A stretch of 64,000 nucleotides of DNA from an uncultured Bacilli bacterium (GTDB taxonomy: Bacteria > Bacillota_I > Bacilli_A > RF39 > UBA660). This document shows positions 55,807-64,000 of this stretch, piece after piece (the first letter of the stretch is position 1; each line of letters opens with the position of its first letter). The notes beneath the pieces were generated by a model. The model did not search any database. It worked only from the letters and a program-made list of their open reading frames with translations, and was not told the origin of the DNA. The stretch covers positions 1 to 64,000 of the forward strand of contig CAKOYV010000007.1 of assembly GCA_934131005.1 (NCBI GenBank), in the 5' to 3' direction. The position numbers and the translations under genes are program-made.

Positions 55807-56495
55807 AATAAAGCATAAAGAATTATTAAAGAAATAACCGCCACAATTACTCCTAACAAAACATAAGAAACAAAACCAGGTTCTCTTGATGATACAGAAG
55901 AATTACTATTACCTGTACTTTGAACATTAATATCACTAGTATTATCTAAAACATCATTTGCAATAGCACTCTTTACATCATCTAAAACAGGTGCCATAGT
56001 CGCTGTATTATCAAATTTATTAACTGGTGCATTATAATAATCAACTAACTCTACTCTACCATCATACTTTAAAACAAACCAATCATTAAAAGCATGATAA
56101 GCATCATTAGCATTCAACTTAATCTTATTATCTACCTCTAAATTATTACTAGTCAAAAAATTATAAGCCGAATTTATCAAAAATCCCATAATATTATCCA
56201 TATATTCAAATACTTTTTCATCATTATTAAGTTTTAACTGTTCTAATAAATTACTATCTAAAATAGGCATAACAACAGCAACATCAGCAAAATTAAATTT
56301 ATTATAAACCTCACTAACACGACTAGTTAATTCTGTCATATTATTATCCATACTAATACTACTAGAATCATTAACTAAATTAAGGACTATACTAGCCTTA
56401 CCACTACTAGGTAAACATATATAAAAAGGAACACTTTTATTATTAATCAAATAAACATTTTTATTATTAATATTAGCAACCAACGTCTGATTCAT
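55803..56495 (-). CDS. Tail-anchored protein of unknown function
   Basis: 230 residues. A soluble N-terminal domain of ~180 residues (starting MNQTLVANINNKNVYLINNK) is followed by a Ser/Asn linker and a C-terminal membrane helix (FVSYVLLGVIVAVISLIILY): tail-anchored with no signal peptide. No family recognised. It is followed downstream by a terminator. Confidence 0.6.
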   Translation of the reverse strand: MNQTLVANINNKNVYLINNKSVPFYICLPSSGKASIVLNLVNDSSSISMDNNMTELTSRVSEVYNKFNFADVAVVMPILDSNLLEQLKLNNDEKVFEYMDNIMGFLINSAYNFLTSNNLEVDNKIKLNANDAYHAFNDWFVLKYDGRVELVDYYNAPVNKFDNTATMAPVLDDVKSAIANDVLDNTSDINVQSTGNSNSSVSSREPGFVSYVLLGVIVAVISLIILYALL

Positions 56496-56580
56496 ATTAT
56501 CATCCCTCTACAATCTCTCTACTATGTCTTAATTATAGCAAAAAAAAAATAACTTGTCATTATTTTTTGTTATTTTTTTA

Positions 56581-57051
56581 TTATTTTTCTAGCTTTTCTT
56601 TAAGTAAATCCCTTATTTCTTCAAGAAGCACTTCCTCATGACTAGTCTTTTTTTCATCCTTATCTTCTTTTTTAGTATACACAAATAATTTATTCATAAA
56701 TTTAACCAACAAGAAAACGATAAAAGCCATAATCATAAAGTTAATCACATCTGTCAAAAAAGCTCCATATTTAAGACTCAACTTTCCTATTTTTAAAATA
56801 TGTGCTGAAAAATCAACTTCTGTAAAACACCCCAAAATAGGAGAGATAATATTATTAGTAAACGAAGTTACTAAATTTTGAAAAGAAGCTCCAATTATAA
56901 CTCCCACAGATAATTCCATAACATTACCACGAGCTATAAAATTTTTAAATTCTAAAGCAATTGGAATTTTTTTTACTTTTTTTAAACCATCTGCCCCGAT
57001 AGTAGCAGCAGTCTCCATCTTTTCTCTAACTTCATCTAAATTCTTTTTCAT
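56581..57051 (-). CDS. mscL: Large-conductance mechanosensitive channel
   Basis: 156 residues. The core FKNFIARGNVMELSVGVIIG is the MscL TM1 signature, TM2 (FMIMAFIVFLLVKFMNKLF) follows a periplasmic loop, and a charged helical tail ends LLKEKLEK. An extra ~35-residue Lys-rich N-terminus is longer than usual. It relieves turgor under osmotic downshift. It is adjacent to tkt in the same direction, 11 nt downstream. Confidence 0.92.
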   Translation of the reverse strand: MKKNLDEVREKMETAATIGADGLKKVKKIPIALEFKNFIARGNVMELSVGVIIGASFQNLVTSFTNNIISPILGCFTEVDFSAHILKIGKLSLKYGAFLTDVINFMIMAFIVFLLVKFMNKLFVYTKKEDKDEKKTSHEEVLLEEIRDLLKEKLEK

Positions 57052-57062
57052 CTAAAATACTC

Positions 57063-59036
57063 CTATATAATATTTTTAATTCTCATAACTAAACTTTGAA
57101 TATCTAATTCAAATTCTTTTAAAACATCTTCTTCATTACCAGAACTACCAAAATCACGAACACCTATAAATTCATCATCACTCTCTAACAATTGATACCA
57201 ACTAGGATCATTTGAAAATTCTAGAACAACTTTTCTATATCCACGTGGCAACACTTCATTACGATAATCTTCATCTTGATTCAAGAAATTAGCTAAATTG
57301 GGCACTGTTACAACCCTAGCCTCTATATAACTTTTTAACAATTCTTCCTTCAAGTTCATTGCATACTCAACTTCAGACCCACTAGCAATCAAAATAACAT
57401 CCAAACTTTTCTTAACTTCACTTATAATATAAGCTCCATACTCAATTCCAGCTGGATTAGTAAATTCTAAAGTCTCAACATGACCTCTAGGCAAAACTAA
57501 AGCACATGGTCTAGCCTGCTCCAAAATAGCATTCCAACAACCGATAAGTTCTTTATAGTCAGCTGGACGATAAACATCAAAATTAGGAATAGTACGCAAA
57601 GCTGCCAATTGCTCAACTGGCTCATGAGTAGGTCCATCCTGTCCTACCAAAATACTATCATGCGTAAAAATATAAGTAACTGGCAACTTCATCATTGCAC
57701 TCATTCTAATTGCTGGTTTCAAATAATCAGAAAAAGCTAAAAAGCAACTACCAAATACTCGCAAATTAGATAAAGCCATACCATTTAAAATACATCCCAT
57801 AGCATGCTCTCTTATCCCAAAAGAAATATTTCTCCCTGAATAGTTATCCATACAAAAATCCTCTTTGCCTTTAAGATAAGTCTTAGTACTACTACTAACA
57901 TCAGCACTTCCACCCATAAAATTAGGAACAAACGCTGCAATAACATTCATAATTTGATAATTAACATCCCTCAAATCTCTATCTGTAAATAACTTATCCG
58001 TATCAATAACTTTATCAAGTTGTAGTGAAATACTATCATTATTAATAATACTATTCAAAGTATTTACTATTTTCTTATCATGATCCTTACAATATTCTTC
58101 ATAATTTCTATACCAAAGAGCATAATTACCATCTACTCGTTCACGAATAACTTGCCTATAAGCAGATACATTAGCCGTATCATAATCCCATTTATTAGGA
58201 TTACCAAATTCTTCTTTCATCTCTAAATAATCATCTTGCTCTAACTTACCATGTATCTTATTAGTTCCCTCATACTTAGAATATATACCAATAGTAGTAT
58301 TAACAACAATAAGAGCCGGACCATTAGCTCGACTAGCAGCTTTAATAGCCTTACTTATCTCCTTAACGGACTCTCCCTTCTTAACATAATATACATCCCA
58401 ACCTAAATCACTATACATAGCCGCTACATTATCCGAATAACCATCCTCAAGCTCTCCATCTAGGGTAACTCCATTAGAATCATATAGAACAATCAAATTA
58501 TCTAAACCAAATTTTGCCGCAACACTAGCAGCCTCATAACTAACCCCCTCCATAAGATCTCCATCAGAGACCAAAGCATAAACATAATAATCAAATAAGC
58601 TAGTTTTTTTATCACTATAAGTATTATCTAAATACTTAGCTGCCAACGCCATCCCAACCGAAGTAGCTATACCTTGCCCTAAAGGCCCAGTACTACAATC
58701 AATTCTATAATCAAGATTATATTCAGGATGCCCAGGAGTATGAGAATATAAGTTACGAAAATTCTTTAAATCATTTATATTATAATCATTTTCATTAATA
58801 CAAAACATCAAAGCATATAACAAAGAAGAGCCATGACCTGCCGACATTACAAATCTATCTCTACCACACCAATCTTTCTTATTTATATCAAAGTTCATGT
58901 GATATGTAAATAAAGTATAAAGAATAGGAGCCGCTCCAAGAGCAATTCCAGGATGCCCACTACCTGCCTCATTAATCATATCAAGAGCCAAGCTTCTAAT
59001 ATCATTTATCATTTGTTTATCGTTTACTTTTGCCAT
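57063..59036 (-). CDS. tkt: Transketolase
   Basis: 657 residues, full length. GHPGIALGAAPI, GPLGQGIATSVGMA, SDGDLMEGVSYEAAS (ThDP/Mg2+ motif) and HDSILVGQDGPTHEPVEQLA are intact. It transfers two-carbon ketol units in the pentose-phosphate pathway with ThDP. Its own promoter lies at 59061-59066. It is followed by mscL with an 11-nt gap. Confidence 0.96.
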   Translation of the reverse strand: MAKVNDKQMINDIRSLALDMINEAGSGHPGIALGAAPILYTLFTYHMNFDINKKDWCGRDRFVMSAGHGSSLLYALMFCINENDYNINDLKNFRNLYSHTPGHPEYNLDYRIDCSTGPLGQGIATSVGMALAAKYLDNTYSDKKTSLFDYYVYALVSDGDLMEGVSYEAASVAAKFGLDNLIVLYDSNGVTLDGELEDGYSDNVAAMYSDLGWDVYYVKKGESVKEISKAIKAASRANGPALIVVNTTIGIYSKYEGTNKIHGKLEQDDYLEMKEEFGNPNKWDYDTANVSAYRQVIRERVDGNYALWYRNYEEYCKDHDKKIVNTLNSIINNDSISLQLDKVIDTDKLFTDRDLRDVNYQIMNVIAAFVPNFMGGSADVSSSTKTYLKGKEDFCMDNYSGRNISFGIREHAMGCILNGMALSNLRVFGSCFLAFSDYLKPAIRMSAMMKLPVTYIFTHDSILVGQDGPTHEPVEQLAALRTIPNFDVYRPADYKELIGCWNAILEQARPCALVLPRGHVETLEFTNPAGIEYGAYIISEVKKSLDVILIASGSEVEYAMNLKEELLKSYIEARVVTVPNLANFLNQDEDYRNEVLPRGYRKVVLEFSNDPSWYQLLESDDEFIGVRDFGSSGNEEDVLKEFELDIQSLVMRIKNII

Positions 59037-59345
59037 TTTATCCCTACTTTCACTACCAAAATTATATCATAAATAAAAAGAAATATAAACAAAATTATTC
59101 ATATTTCTTCCTTTTTTGACTTTTTATGTTAATTAACAAAATAAGACTATTTCATTCAGCCACTTATTAATTTAACTAAATTATTTCTAACTAGAATTAT
59201 AAGTAATTAGTTTATTTCCACTCCATTTTATTAACAAACACCAAAATATAATTATCACTACCAAGCTTACTACTTAAAATTCTAATTTCAAAGACAATGG
59301 CTTATCATAAGTATTTGACATATACATAACTTATCTAAGCTTTCT
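59037..59345. other. Intergenic region between tkt and the sigma-like gene
   Basis: 309 bp. It holds the tkt -10 TATAAT (59066-59061) with a weak TTTATA 17 bp away, and an AGGGATAAA RBS. I see nothing else supported in it. Confidence 0.5.
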
Positions 59346-61754
59346 CTATCTATCATTTTTAAATTTTTCATTAATAGTCCTTTTTCTAACAAAAGGTTTC
59401 TTCGTTACTACTTCTATTGACTGATCAATATGATTAATAAAATTCTCCCTATATAAAAACAACACCTTTTTAATAATTTCTTCAATCTCACTCTCATCAA
59501 TTTCCAAAAATTTTGAAATAGACTCATTTCTATAATATTTACCATCAATATATCCAAATTTCAAGGCAACAATTACTTGTTCTTTTTCAGATAAACTCAT
59601 CTTTATTTCTTCCAAAATCTGTGTTTTAAAAAATTCTAAAGAATCCATTTCTTCTTTTAACAAAATATCATTATTATCTTTATTTGGTTCTATAGACACT
59701 TCTGTCTTATCCTTATTTACCTTTTCTTCTATAGACACTTCTGCTTTTTCATCATTCACCTTTTTATTACCCCCTACTTTATTTTCAGTCTTTCTAACAA
59801 TCTCAGAACTTACTACCATTTCTTCATTAATTACCTCAGGAGAATTAGATAATTCTTGTTTAGCAACTACATTATCAATAATATTGTCTTGCCTTTTTTT
59901 ATTATCCTTATCTAATTTTCTCACAACTTCTTCATTTTCATCTTCAAAATTCAATCTTAAACTAATTAGCATTTTTTTCATTTTTAAAAGTGAAGAACTA
60001 TAAAGCTTATCTCTTTGTTTTTTAGTCATTTCTGAAATTACAGGATTATCTAAGTCATCTCCATATCTGAGTCTAATTAAATTTTTATCTTCATTAGGTA
60101 AATTAGCAATTACCGCATCTATTTCTTCCTTCTCATAATTACTAAATAACTCATAAATTGATTGAGATGATTTTCCGCCATTTTTTATACCTTTTTCTTG
60201 TAATTCATCATTTTTATCATCTTTCATGTTCACATTTATTTTAAAGAGTTTCGAAGATTCATTTGGATTCTCCTTAAATTTCTTTAATTTTTCTAACGTT
60301 TCAACCGGATCTTGCATATAATCAGCAAAATATTCAATATAATCAGATTCTCTTATTTTCTTTAAAGCTGCTTCTTCATTTTGTCTAATTCTTTCTCTAC
60401 CAACACCATATTTTTCACCAATTTTTGCAAGAGACAAAGATTCTTTACCATCAAGCCCAAACCTCATCTTCAAAACTTCTAACTCTCTTTTCGTTAAATT
60501 ACATTTATGAAGCAATTCATCTATCAAAGATGGTAAAACATTAGAAATAGCAGTATCTTCAACAGCCTCATCATCTGCTGCAATAAAATTAGATAATTCT
60601 GTTTTTTTATCATCATCACCATTAACTATAGCATCTAAACTTGTCGTATAATTTTGATACTTATTAAACTCATTCACTTCTTCAAAAGTAAGACCAGTTT
60701 CCTGAACTATTTCATTTATAGAAAGTTCTCTACCTAATTTTAATTCCAATTTCTTTAAAATTTTTCTATAAAATGAAAGTTGTTCACACATATGAACTGG
60801 AATTCTAATAGTTTTTCCCTTATCATCTATTGCTCTAATCATCTTCTGTTTTATCCAATGATACGCATAAGTTGCAAATGTTGTTCCACAACTCAAATCA
60901 TATTTTGATACAGCTATCATCAGGCCAATATTTCCTTCCTGAATTAAATCCAAAAAATCAACACCATGATTAACATATTTTTTTGCCATACTAACAACTA
61001 ATCTTAAATTTCGCTCAATAAGTAATTGCTTTGCCACCTCATCCCCCTTCGACACTCTTAAAAACAAATTTTTTGTTTCTGAAGCAGAAAGTAATGGCCT
61101 TCTCCTAATTTCATTCAAATACATTCTAACATTATCTGGTAAATTCAAATTTTTATTTATATCTTCATATTTTATAGCATCATAAAATTCTTTTATTTCA
61201 ATATTATTAACTATACAATAATCTTCAATCATCAATATTAATAAATCACTATCAAAAACATCGTCTAAATTTCCCTTTTCAATTTCTTCCCTATATTTTT
61301 GGACAATTATTCTCAAATTTCCCGAAATAATATCATTTTTACCAACTAATTCTAGTAACACTGAAAATGGTGAAATACACTTATATTTATCAAAAAAAGA
61401 AGATAACTTTTCTAGTTCTTTAATTGCCATATCACTATTTTTAACATTAGATTTTAAATTCTTATCTATATAATTATTCAAACTAGCAATTACCTTTGTA
61501 GAATCTTTAAAATATAACTTAATATATTCTTCTGTCATCCCCAAAAGTCGATTTTGAAAATATTCATCAAAAGATACATCTCCAATATAAAGTTTTTTAG
61601 ATTTATCAATCTCACTTAAACACAAATTATAAAAATAATCTTCATTAATATCTATATCAGAAATATTTTTATAAAGTGAATCAATATAAAATGTTAACTT
61701 TTTAAATATTTTCATCGAATCCATATTTTGAATTTTTTCATAATCAAATGTCAT
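59346..61754 (-). CDS. RpoD-like sigma-70 factor with unusual N- and C-terminal extensions
   Basis: 802 residues against ~370-620 for RpoD. Residues 1-200 are a unique helical N-terminus. Regions 1.2-2 (205-322): LPDNVRMYLNEI, RNLRLVVSMAKKYVNHG, LDLIQEGNIGLMIAVSKYDL, WIKQKMIRAIDDKGKTIRIP, where the -10-recognition helix differs from RpoD. Region 3 follows (325-410), region 4 (418-470) has LTKRELEVLKMRFGLDG and GVGRERIRQNEEAALKKIRE. Residues 530-600 carry a module IYELFSNYEKEEIDAVIANL...LIRLRYGDDLDNPV, and ~715-770 a second, HTH-like module FKTQILEEIKMSLSEKEQVI...IDGKYYRN. Both modules recur in the upstream genes. Probably a specialised sigma factor. Confidence 0.85.
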   Translation of the reverse strand: MTFDYEKIQNMDSMKIFKKLTFYIDSLYKNISDIDINEDYFYNLCLSEIDKSKKLYIGDVSFDEYFQNRLLGMTEEYIKLYFKDSTKVIASLNNYIDKNLKSNVKNSDMAIKELEKLSSFFDKYKCISPFSVLLELVGKNDIISGNLRIIVQKYREEIEKGNLDDVFDSDLLILMIEDYCIVNNIEIKEFYDAIKYEDINKNLNLPDNVRMYLNEIRRRPLLSASETKNLFLRVSKGDEVAKQLLIERNLRLVVSMAKKYVNHGVDFLDLIQEGNIGLMIAVSKYDLSCGTTFATYAYHWIKQKMIRAIDDKGKTIRIPVHMCEQLSFYRKILKKLELKLGRELSINEIVQETGLTFEEVNEFNKYQNYTTSLDAIVNGDDDKKTELSNFIAADDEAVEDTAISNVLPSLIDELLHKCNLTKRELEVLKMRFGLDGKESLSLAKIGEKYGVGRERIRQNEEAALKKIRESDYIEYFADYMQDPVETLEKLKKFKENPNESSKLFKINVNMKDDKNDELQEKGIKNGGKSSQSIYELFSNYEKEEIDAVIANLPNEDKNLIRLRYGDDLDNPVISEMTKKQRDKLYSSSLLKMKKMLISLRLNFEDENEEVVRKLDKDNKKRQDNIIDNVVAKQELSNSPEVINEEMVVSSEIVRKTENKVGGNKKVNDEKAEVSIEEKVNKDKTEVSIEPNKDNNDILLKEEMDSLEFFKTQILEEIKMSLSEKEQVIVALKFGYIDGKYYRNESISKFLEIDESEIEEIIKKVLFLYRENFINHIDQSIEVVTKKPFVRKRTINEKFKNDR

Positions 61755-61797
61755 ATAGAAACACCTCCATATTACTACAAATTTATTTTATGTTTTT

Positions 61798-62520
61798 CTA
61801 TTTTCTCTTCAAAGTTTTCTTTGTTATTATCTCTATCGCTTGATCAATTTGATTAATAGAATTTTCTCTATATAACAATAATACTTTTTCAATAATTTCT
61901 TCAACTTCAGTCTCATCAATCCCAAAAAACTTTGCAATATCATCATTTCTATAATATTTCCCATCAATAAATCCAAATTTTAACAAAATAATTACTCTCT
62001 CTTTTTCAGATAACCCCATTTTTATACCTTCCAATATTGGTGTTTTAAAAAAGCCTAGGGAATTTAATTCATCTAATTTTGAAAAAGCCTTATTATCTTT
62101 CTTTGCTACATTTGTTATACTTACTATTTCATTATCTTCTTCTATATATGTATCAGAATTTATTACCTCTTCAGTATCACTTTTTATCTCTTCTGAAATA
62201 GATAAATTTTGTAAATCTACTACATTATCTATAACATTATCTTCACTTTTTTCAATACTTTTATTTAAATTTTCCTTTTCTAACTGAGATTTATTATTTA
62301 AATTGAATAACCTTCTTTTCATTTTGGGAATTAAAGTATAATAAAATCTATTATATTGTTTTTTAGTAAGTTTTACTGATACAGGATTATCTAAGTCATC
62401 TCCATATCTAATTCTAATTAATTCTTTTTCTTCATTAGATAAAGTAGCAATCACTTCATTTATTTTTTCCTTCTCATAGTCACTGAATAGCTCATAAATT
62501 GTCTTAAGTTTTCTTCCCAT
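61798..62520 (-). CDS. Stand-alone sigma-module protein (two modules)
   Basis: 240 residues. Module X begins YELFSDYEKEKINEVIATLS, with LIRIRYGDDLDNPVSVKLT; module Y includes KTPILEGIKMGLSEKERVII, LLKFGFIDGKYYRNDDIAKF and IDQAIEIITKKTLKRK. This is the same order as the C-terminal extension of the 802-aa sigma factor, but without sigma regions 2-4. Module Y reads like a region-4 HTH. A variable acidic linker separates the modules. It lies 43 nt upstream of the sigma gene, same strand. Confidence 0.75.
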   Translation of the reverse strand: MGRKLKTIYELFSDYEKEKINEVIATLSNEEKELIRIRYGDDLDNPVSVKLTKKQYNRFYYTLIPKMKRRLFNLNNKSQLEKENLNKSIEKSEDNVIDNVVDLQNLSISEEIKSDTEEVINSDTYIEEDNEIVSITNVAKKDNKAFSKLDELNSLGFFKTPILEGIKMGLSEKERVIILLKFGFIDGKYYRNDDIAKFFGIDETEVEEIIEKVLLLYRENSINQIDQAIEIITKKTLKRK

Positions 62521-62538
62521 TTTTAAAATCTCCTTCTT

Positions 62539-63153
62539 TTAAATTCTTTCTCTTTTCTTAATCAAAAGTTTCTCTGATGATATTTCTACCGAATAATCAA
62601 TAAGCTCGATAATATTCTCTTCAGATGTTTTTTGAATAATTTTTGCAACATCACTTTCAGCTATATCTTCATTTGCCTTTTCTAGTAAGCTTTTTACTCT
62701 AGGAAGCAAAGAATTATAAAAATTATTTTCTTGCTCTTCAGTTATTTCTAATGACTCAGAATTATCTAAATCCTCACCATACTTAAGTATAATCAATTTT
62801 TTATCATTATCAGATAAAGTAGCAATCACTGCATCTACTTGTTCCCTTGAATAATCATTAAATAATTCATAAATTGATTCATTACCCGTTAATTTCCCAT
62901 ACTTTTCTGCTAAGGATTTTATTACCCAAGGAATAAGAAAAATTTCAACTGCACCTATTTCAACATTCGACATTCGCACTCTCTTAATCCTAACCAAATC
63001 ATCTAAACATAAATTTTTCTCTATTTCATTTTCACTACACCAACGATAAATTAAATTTACAACCTTAGGCTCGCACTCAGAAAGCACTTTATCTATTTGT
63101 TCTCCCTTATAGCCACTAAATAATTCATAAATAAAGTTACGTTTTTTAGTCAT
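62539..63153 (-). CDS. Stand-alone sigma-module protein with module Y mostly deleted
   Basis: 204 residues. Two X-like segments: YELFSGYKGEQIDKVLSECE with a WCSENEIEKNLCLDDLVRIK stretch, then YELFNDYSREQVDAVIATLS with LIILKYGEDLDNSE. Relative to its upstream neighbour, about 45 residues containing the HTH-like module (MLEGISMSLSDREQLIIALK to YYRNEDIAKIL) are missing in frame, while the flanking ESDVAKIIQKTSEENI and IDYSVEISSEKLLIKK remain. It may have lost DNA binding. Confidence 0.7.
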   Translation of the reverse strand: MTKKRNFIYELFSGYKGEQIDKVLSECEPKVVNLIYRWCSENEIEKNLCLDDLVRIKRVRMSNVEIGAVEIFLIPWVIKSLAEKYGKLTGNESIYELFNDYSREQVDAVIATLSDNDKKLIILKYGEDLDNSESLEITEEQENNFYNSLLPRVKSLLEKANEDIAESDVAKIIQKTSEENIIELIDYSVEISSEKLLIKKRERI

Positions 63154-63169
63154 TTTTTATCTCCTTCTT

Positions 63170-64000
63170 TTAAATTCTCTCTTTTTTCCTAATCAAACGT
63201 TTTTCTGTTGATATTTCTATCGAATGATCAATAAGTTTTTTAACATTTTCATCATATACTTTTTGAATAGTTTCTATAATATCACTTTCCTTTAACTTTA
63301 AAATTTTAGCAATATCTTCATTTCTATAATATTTCCCATCAATATATCCAAATTTTAAAGCAATAATTAACTGCTCCCTATCAGATAAACTCATACTTAT
63401 CCCCTCAAGCATAGTCCTTTTTAAAAAATCCATAAAATCTATTTCTTCATTTGCTTTTTCTAGTAATCTTTTTACTCTAGGAAGCAAAGAATTAGAAAAA
63501 ATATTTTCTTGCTCTTCAGTCATTTCTAATGATACAGGATTAGCTAAATCATCTCTGTACTTAAGCATAATTAGTTCTCTCTCATTATCAGATAAAGTTG
63601 CAATCACTGCATCTACTTGCTCTCTTGGATAATCATTAAATAATTCATAAATTGATTTACTCTCCTTTGGTTTTCCATACTTTTTGGCCAAAGATTCTCT
63701 TATCTGAGGAATATAAACTAATTCAACTCTACGTTTACAGTTATCATCCATCCTTACTCTGCGAACCCTAACATAATCTTTTAAACATAAATTTTTTTCG
63801 ATTTCATCTTCACTACACCATAGATAAATTAAATTTACAACCTTAGGCTTGCATTCAGAAAGCACTTCATCTATCTGTTCCTTTTTATACCCATTAAATA
63901 ATCCATAAATTGATTTATTACCAATTGGTTGACCATACTGTTTTAATAAAGATTCTCTTATTTTAGGAAAAGTATGATTTTTAACTACCTTTTTATTAAC
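63170..64000 (-). CDS. Stand-alone sigma-module protein, runs off window end
   Basis: At least 276 codons; the frame remains open to the window edge, so the first in-window ATG/other start is not the true start. Visible order: an X-like segment (YGLFNGYKKEQIDEVLSECK), the WCSEDEIEKNLCLKDYVRVR segment, another X module (YELFNDYPREQVDAVIATLS, LIMLKYRDDLANPV), then an intact Y module (MLEGISMSLSDREQLIIALK, FGYIDGKYYRNEDIAKILKL). It is the most complete paralogue. Spacing to the next gene is 16 nt, so the array is one operon. Confidence 0.75.
   Translation of the reverse strand, partial: VNKKVVKNHTFPKIRESLLKQYGQPIGNKSIYGLFNGYKKEQIDEVLSECKPKVVNLIYLWCSEDEIEKNLCLKDYVRVRRVRMDDNCKRRVELVYIPQIRESLAKKYGKPKESKSIYELFNDYPREQVDAVIATLSDNERELIMLKYRDDLANPVSLEMTEEQENIFSNSLLPRVKRLLEKANEEIDFMDFLKRTMLEGISMSLSDREQLIIALKFGYIDGKYYRNEDIAKILKLKESDIIETIQKVYDENVKKLIDHSIEISTEKRLIRKKERI

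Noticed and set aside
1..64000. Use of TGA as tryptophan (Mycoplasma code)
   Set aside because: Tryptophan is coded by TGG and TGA ends genes with overlapping ATGA junctions, so the standard bacterial code is used.

Overview
The window is about 64 kb of very AT-rich, gene-dense DNA, mostly coded on the minus strand, from a low-GC Gram-positive bacterium of the Bacilli/Erysipelotrichia type (my inference). The housekeeping genes are Firmicutes-like (scpA, scpB, trmB, pdp, truB, nrnA, rbfA, tkt, mscL, tcdA). TGA is an ordinary stop, as in the CPBP protease and the 39-aa ORF, so this is not a Mycoplasma code. Sporulation and spore-coat homologues (SpoIIIAH-, SpoIIM-, GerM-, GerE- and GerQ-like) indicate a spore former or a recent descendant of one.

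Layout. 1-4.1 kb: two tandem prepilin-like genes with identical promoters, separated by transposase debris. 4.2-7.1 kb: a bacteriocin-type locus with a C39-ABC exporter, an accessory membrane protein and two double-glycine, GxxxG-containing peptides too short for routine gene calling. 7.9-19.4 kb: two consecutive operons sharing the order degenerate signal peptidase - TasA/camelysin-like substrate - intact SipW-type peptidase - substrate. In the second operon a three-gene unit, including a membrane-anchored McrB-like AAA+ ATPase and a short DUF2357 protein, sits in the middle. 19.7-27.3 kb: one 2551-residue secreted protein with dozens of YGGGN-type repeats. 28.2-32.4 kb: four more secreted proteins with SipW-type signal peptides. 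32.4-36.2 kb: an ISL3 remnant, then trmB, pdp, scpB and scpA.

36.4-40.9 kb: a tandem triplication of a glycine-rich (ALK/LTK-type) surface protein gene. Each copy has a G9 tract just after the start codon, and in all three the tract puts the ribosome-binding-site-supported ATG out of frame with the signal peptide. This looks like slipped-strand phase variation, with all three copies recorded OFF. 41-56 kb: tRNA-Arg, tRNA-Gln, a convincing 6S RNA upstream of tcdA, sporulation-related genes, a FemX-like enzyme, a CPBP protease, an Rpn-family nuclease and the truB-nrnA-rbfA cluster. 56.5-59 kb: mscL and tkt. 59.3-64 kb: a diverged RpoD-like sigma factor with a long C-terminal extension, preceded by at least three tandem genes built only from the modules of that extension.

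The dominant theme is cell-surface biology. About 30 kb encodes secreted fibre-like or repetitive proteins, their signal peptidases and possible assembly ATPases, with decayed IS30, IS3, IS256, ISL3 and ISAs1 copies in the gaps. The most unusual elements are the AAA+/SipW operon, the poly-G triplet, the two-peptide bacteriocin candidate and the sigma-module array.
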